From positions 310,001 through 374,000 of the forward strand of contig NZ_LZSU01000051.1 of NCBI RefSeq assembly GCF_001665575.1: 64,000 nt of DNA, written 5' to 3'. Both the position numbers and the translations under genes were made by a program. Positions 60,699 through 64,000 of this stretch are shown here, piece by piece. Each line of letters begins with the position of its first letter. Within the stretch, counting starts at the first letter, position 1. Origin of the DNA: Mycobacterium sp. 852013-51886_SCH5428379. GTDB lineage: Bacteria; Actinomycetota; Actinomycetes; Mycobacteriales; Mycobacteriaceae. Under the pieces are notes generated by a model. That model saw nothing but the letters and a program-made list of their open reading frames with translations, did not search any database and was not told the DNA's origin.

Positions 60699-63551
60699 TC
60701 ATCGGCGCGCCAGCGAGCCCGATGACGCGGGCCGCCGGCGAACCCGCTGCGGCCACCAGAACCATGGACCGAGCAGCGCCGCGATCGACGGCGTCATGAA
60801 CGCGCGCACCACCAGGGTGTCGAACAGCAGCCCGAGTCCGATCGTCGAGCCGACCTGGGCGACCACCGTCAGCTCGGAGACCACCATCGACATCATGGTG
60901 AACGCGAACACCAGCCCCGCCGCCGTCACCACCGATCCGCTGCCGCCCATCGCGCGGATGATCCCGGTGTTGATCCCCGCCGGTAACTCCTCTTTCAGGC
61001 GCGCCACGAGCAGCAGGTTGTAGTCGGCTCCGACGGCGAGCAGGATGATCACCGCCATCGCCATGACCATGAAGTGCAGTTCGACGCCCAGCAGGTGCTG
61101 CCACACCAGCACCGACAGCCCGAATGAGGCGCCGAGGGAGATCACCACGGTGCCGACGATCACCGCGGCCGCGATCAGCGCCCGGGTGATCAGCAGCATG
61201 ATGATGAAGATCAGAGACAGCGCCGCTATCCCGGCTATCAGCAGGTCGTAGTTGTTGCCCTCCTGCATGTCCTTGAACGCCGACGCGGTCCCGGCGATGT
61301 AGATGCGCGAGCCCTCCAGGGGGGTGCCCTTGATCGCTTCCTTGGCGGCGTTCTTGATGGCGTCGACGCGGTCGATACCTTCCACGGACAGTGGATCGCC
61401 CTCGTGGGAGATGATGAAGCGCACCGCGTGACCGTCGGGGGAGAGGAAGCTCTCCATCCCGCGCTTGAAGTCCTCGTTCTCGAAGATCTCCGGCGGCAGA
61501 TAGAAGGTGTCGTCGTTCATCGCGTCGTTGAACGCCTCGCCCATCGCGCTGGCGTCCTCCTGCTGGGCGGCCATCCACTCCTGGATCCCCGCCTGCGTGG
61601 ACTGCATGCTGCGCATCATGGTCTGGGCAGACCGCATGGACTCGATCTGCTGGGGCATCAGGGCCAGCAGCTCCGGCAGCAGTGCGTCTAGCCGGTCCAG
61701 GTGCGGGAGCAAATTCTGGATTTCGTCGGTCAGCATGTTCGTACCGTCGATGGCGTCGAAGATCGACCGCATCGACCAACAGACCGGGATGTTGTAGCAG
61801 TGCGGTTCCCAGTAGAAGTAGTTGCGGATCGGCCGGAAGAAGTCGTCGAAATCGGCGATGTTGTCCCGGAGTTCGGTGATGTCGGCGGCCATCCGGTGGG
61901 TCTGCTCGACCATGAGGCTGGTGTTGGCGCTCATCTCCGCCATCAGCGCCGTCATCCTGTGCATCGTGTCGATCGTGTTCTGCATCTCGTCGGCCTGCAC
62001 CAGCATGTTGTCGGTGAGGCCCTCGACGTAGGCCCTGGTCAGCTCCTGCATCGTGCCGCCGATGCTCATCTGCGCCGGAATGGTGCTGTACTCCAGAGGC
62101 TTTCCCTGCGGGCGGGTGATCGCCTGCACGCTGCCGATGCCCTCCACCTTGAACAGGGCCTTGGCGATCTTGTTGATCACCAGGAAGTCGGCTGGGTTGC
62201 GCAGATCGTGGTCGCTCTCGACAAGCAGGATCTCGGGGTTGAGCTTGGACGCCGAGAAGTGCCGCTCGGCCGCCGCGAAGCCCTCCATGGCGGGCAGATC
62301 CGACGGCAGATAGTTGCGGTCGTTGTAGTTGGTCTTGTACCCGGGCAGCGTGAGCAACCCGACCAGCGACAGCGCGATGGTGGCGAGCAGGATCGGGCCG
62401 GGCCACCGCACGATTGCCGCACCGAACCGCCGCCAGCCGCGGATCCGCATCGCGCGTTTGGGTTCGAGCAGACCGAACCGGCTTGCGACGGTGATGATCG
62501 CCGGCCCCAGGGTGAGCGCTGCCACCACGCCCACCGTCATGCTGACCGCGACCGGGATGCCGAGGGACTGGAAATAGGGCAGCCGGGTGAACGAAAGGCA
62601 GAACGTCGCCCCGGCGATCGTCATGCCCGATCCGAGGACCACGTGCGCGGTTCCGTGGAACATCGTGAAAAAGGCCGATTCCCGGTCTTCGCCGATGCTC
62701 CGGGCCTCCTGGTACCGGCCGATCAGGAAGATCGCGTAGTCGGTCGATGCGGCGATGGCCAAGGTGACGATCAGGTTGGTCGCGAATGTCGAGAGCCCGA
62801 TCAACTCGTGGTAGCCCAGGAAGGCGACGACGCCACGTGACGCTGTGAGACTCAGCACCACCATCGCGAGCACGACCAGGACGGTGACGACCGACCGGTA
62901 CACGATCAGCAGCATGGTGATGATGACGGCGAAGGTCACCATCTCGATGACCCGGACGCTGCGGTCGCCGGCGATCTGCTGATCGGCTGCCAACGCCGAG
63001 GTGCCCGTCACGAACACCTTGACCCCGGGCGGCGGGGTCATCCCGTCGACGATCTCCTGTACCGCCGCGATGGAATCGTTGGCCAGCGCTTCGCCCATGT
63101 TGCCCGCGGTGTACACCTGGACATAGGCGGCCTTGCCGTCGTTGCTCTGCGCGCCGGCCTCGGTGAGCGGATCGCCCCAGAAGTCCTGGACGTGCTCCAC
63201 GTGGTGGGTGTCGGCTTCGAGCCGGTCGACCATGTCGTCGTAGAACCGGTGCGCCTCGGCGCCGAGCGGCTGATCGCCTTCGAGCACGATCATCGCCGAA
63301 CTGTCAGACTCGAATTCGTCGAACACCTCGCCGATGCGGGTCATCGCGATCACCGACGGCGCTTCGTCGGGGCTCATCGACACCGACCGCAGCTGGCCGA
63401 CCACTTCGAGCTGGGGGACGCTGACGTTCATCAGGGCGACGAGCGCGACCCATCCGATGATGATCGGTACGGCCAGGCGCCGGATCCACAGCGCCAGTGC
63501 ACCCCTCGGTCCCGGGGCGGCGCGCACCGGCTCGAGAGTCGGAGTGCTCAC
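60699..63551 (-). CDS. MmpL-family RND transporter
   Basis: 950-residue RND-type membrane transporter with two six-helix MMPL halves. After the first helix (PIIIGWVALVALMNV) comes a periplasmic loop of about 150 residues. A helix bundle follows (FAVIITMLLIVYRSVVTVLV, with STDYAIFLIGRYQEAR). A second, long periplasmic domain with coiled-coil (TDNMLVQADEMQNTID, HRMTALMAEMS) precedes the C-terminal bundle with AVGADYNLLLVARL. The two [ST/G]DY motifs are the proton-relay Asp-Tyr pairs. Mycobacterial MmpLs export lipids or siderophores; no mmpS neighbour is seen. GTG 63551 has AGGAAGG seven bases upstream; ATG 63629 is less likely. Confidence 0.9.
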   Translation of the reverse strand: MSTPTLEPVRAAPGPRGALALWIRRLAVPIIIGWVALVALMNVSVPQLEVVGQLRSVSMSPDEAPSVIAMTRIGEVFDEFESDSSAMIVLEGDQPLGAEAHRFYDDMVDRLEADTHHVEHVQDFWGDPLTEAGAQSNDGKAAYVQVYTAGNMGEALANDSIAAVQEIVDGMTPPPGVKVFVTGTSALAADQQIAGDRSVRVIEMVTFAVIITMLLIVYRSVVTVLVVLAMVVLSLTASRGVVAFLGYHELIGLSTFATNLIVTLAIAASTDYAIFLIGRYQEARSIGEDRESAFFTMFHGTAHVVLGSGMTIAGATFCLSFTRLPYFQSLGIPVAVSMTVGVVAALTLGPAIITVASRFGLLEPKRAMRIRGWRRFGAAIVRWPGPILLATIALSLVGLLTLPGYKTNYNDRNYLPSDLPAMEGFAAAERHFSASKLNPEILLVESDHDLRNPADFLVINKIAKALFKVEGIGSVQAITRPQGKPLEYSTIPAQMSIGGTMQELTRAYVEGLTDNMLVQADEMQNTIDTMHRMTALMAEMSANTSLMVEQTHRMAADITELRDNIADFDDFFRPIRNYFYWEPHCYNIPVCWSMRSIFDAIDGTNMLTDEIQNLLPHLDRLDALLPELLALMPQQIESMRSAQTMMRSMQSTQAGIQEWMAAQQEDASAMGEAFNDAMNDDTFYLPPEIFENEDFKRGMESFLSPDGHAVRFIISHEGDPLSVEGIDRVDAIKNAAKEAIKGTPLEGSRIYIAGTASAFKDMQEGNNYDLLIAGIAALSLIFIIMLLITRALIAAAVIVGTVVISLGASFGLSVLVWQHLLGVELHFMVMAMAVIILLAVGADYNLLLVARLKEELPAGINTGIIRAMGGSGSVVTAAGLVFAFTMMSMVVSELTVVAQVGSTIGLGLLFDTLVVRAFMTPSIAALLGPWFWWPQRVRRRPASSGSLARR

Positions 63552-63709
63552 CGTCAGACCTTCCTGGCAGGCCCTGCACAGAGAAAGCAGGGTGGGCAGC
63601 GTGTGGGCCCAGCGTGTGGGCATAGTCATACCAGATGGGTAGGCCGCGCAGTGGGCTCCGGCGAGGAGCTCCCGGTACCGTCGGGACGAATCGAAAGGAA
63701 CTCTTCTTC

Positions 63710-64000
63710 ATGGCCACCCCGTACGGCGGCGCACGTCTCGGTACCCGGTTCGGCCCCTATGAGCTCCGTTCTGTCATCGGTGTGGGCGGAATGGGCGAGG
63801 TCTACCGGGCGTACGACACGGTGAAGGGCCGCATGGTCGCGCTGAAGTTGCTGCGCACCGAGATGGCGGCCGACCCCAGCTTCCAGGAGCGCTTCCGTCG
63901 GGAGTCCCGCGTGGCGGCCCGGCTGCAGGAACCGCACGTGATCCCGGTGCACGATTTCGGTGAGATCAACGGCGTCCTCTACATCGACATGCGGCTCGTC
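63710..64000 (+). CDS. Ser/Thr protein kinase, PknE/PknH-like (partial)
   Basis: The first 97 codons of a eukaryotic-type kinase, cut by the right end of the window. The Gly-rich loop GVGGMGEVYRAYD and the ATP-binding Lys46 in MVALKLL are present, and the alpha-C Glu lies in FRRESRVAARL. The sequence then reads EPHVIPVHDFGEINGVLYI, typical of mycobacterial PknE/H/F-type kinases. ATG 63710 with AAAGGA at 63694-63699. Activation loop, transmembrane segment and sensor domain lie outside, so the subtype is open. Confidence 0.88.
   Translation, partial: MATPYGGARLGTRFGPYELRSVIGVGGMGEVYRAYDTVKGRMVALKLLRTEMAADPSFQERFRRESRVAARLQEPHVIPVHDFGEINGVLYIDMRLV

Overview
The window is a high-GC actinobacterial chromosome segment, almost certainly from a non-tuberculous Mycobacterium (Mycolicibacterium type). 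The evidence is the gene order: mycobactin genes, then hrcA-dnaJ2-rsmE-phoH-ybeY-corC-cdd-like-era, amiA2, recO-uppS, zur-smtB, glyS, a TPM-domain gene, dgt-dnaG and tRNA-Asn. This is the backbone of M. tuberculosis Rv2382c down to about Rv2342. It is followed by homologues of lppP, the Rv2325c-Rv2327 ECF transporter locus, tldD-tldE and Rv2313c. Many predicted proteins match their M. tuberculosis counterparts to within a few residues. Very short 4-nt gene overlaps, GTG starts and probable leaderless starts are common.

Region 1 (1-15.3 kb) is the distal part of the mycobactin operon, mbtC-D-E-F-G-H. The split polyketide module MbtC/MbtD makes the hydroxybutyrate-type unit. The NRPSs MbtE and MbtF add the two lysines. 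MbtG N-hydroxylates lysine and MbtH assists the adenylation domains. The promoter and mbtA/mbtB lie off the left edge. Region 2 (15.3-35.7 kb) is housekeeping: heat-shock control (hrcA, dnaJ2), rRNA and ribosome maturation (rsmE, ybeY, era), recombination (recO), cell-wall lipid carrier (uppS), zinc homeostasis (smtB-zur under a clear palindromic promoter), glycyl-tRNA synthetase, dNTPase and primase, ending in tRNA-Asn.

Region 3 (35.7-40.7 kb) is an accessory arsenic-resistance cluster between tRNA-Asn and lppP. One ArsR sits opposite a FAD oxidoreductase-MFS pair. A second ArsR leads an ACR3-ArsC operon that runs convergently into the first. Each half has its own inverted-repeat operator, and terminator-like hairpins lie at both ends. 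Region 4 (40.8-52.4 kb) holds lppP, an acyl-CoA oxidase-like enzyme, a VIT iron/manganese transporter with a secreted phytase-like lipoprotein, a MarR regulator, an ECF transporter with fused membrane and double-ATPase domains, the TldD/TldE protease pair, an AhpD-like protein and tRNA-Met.

Region 5 (52.4-64 kb) is more variable. Directly behind tRNA-Met lies an AbiE-type toxin-antitoxin locus with an intact antitoxin and a frameshifted toxin. Then come a secreted excalibur-like protein, a full-length bacteriophytochrome fused to a SpoIIE/PP2C phosphatase (the most unusual gene of the window), a secreted protein with an internal duplication, a secreted phosphodiesterase-like enzyme, a lipoprotein, a DUF732-like exported protein, an MmpL transporter and the start of a PknE/PknH-like Ser/Thr kinase cut by the right edge.

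No insertion sequence, prophage, CRISPR array or rRNA was seen. All family and orthologue assignments are from recognition of sequence and gene order, without database searches.
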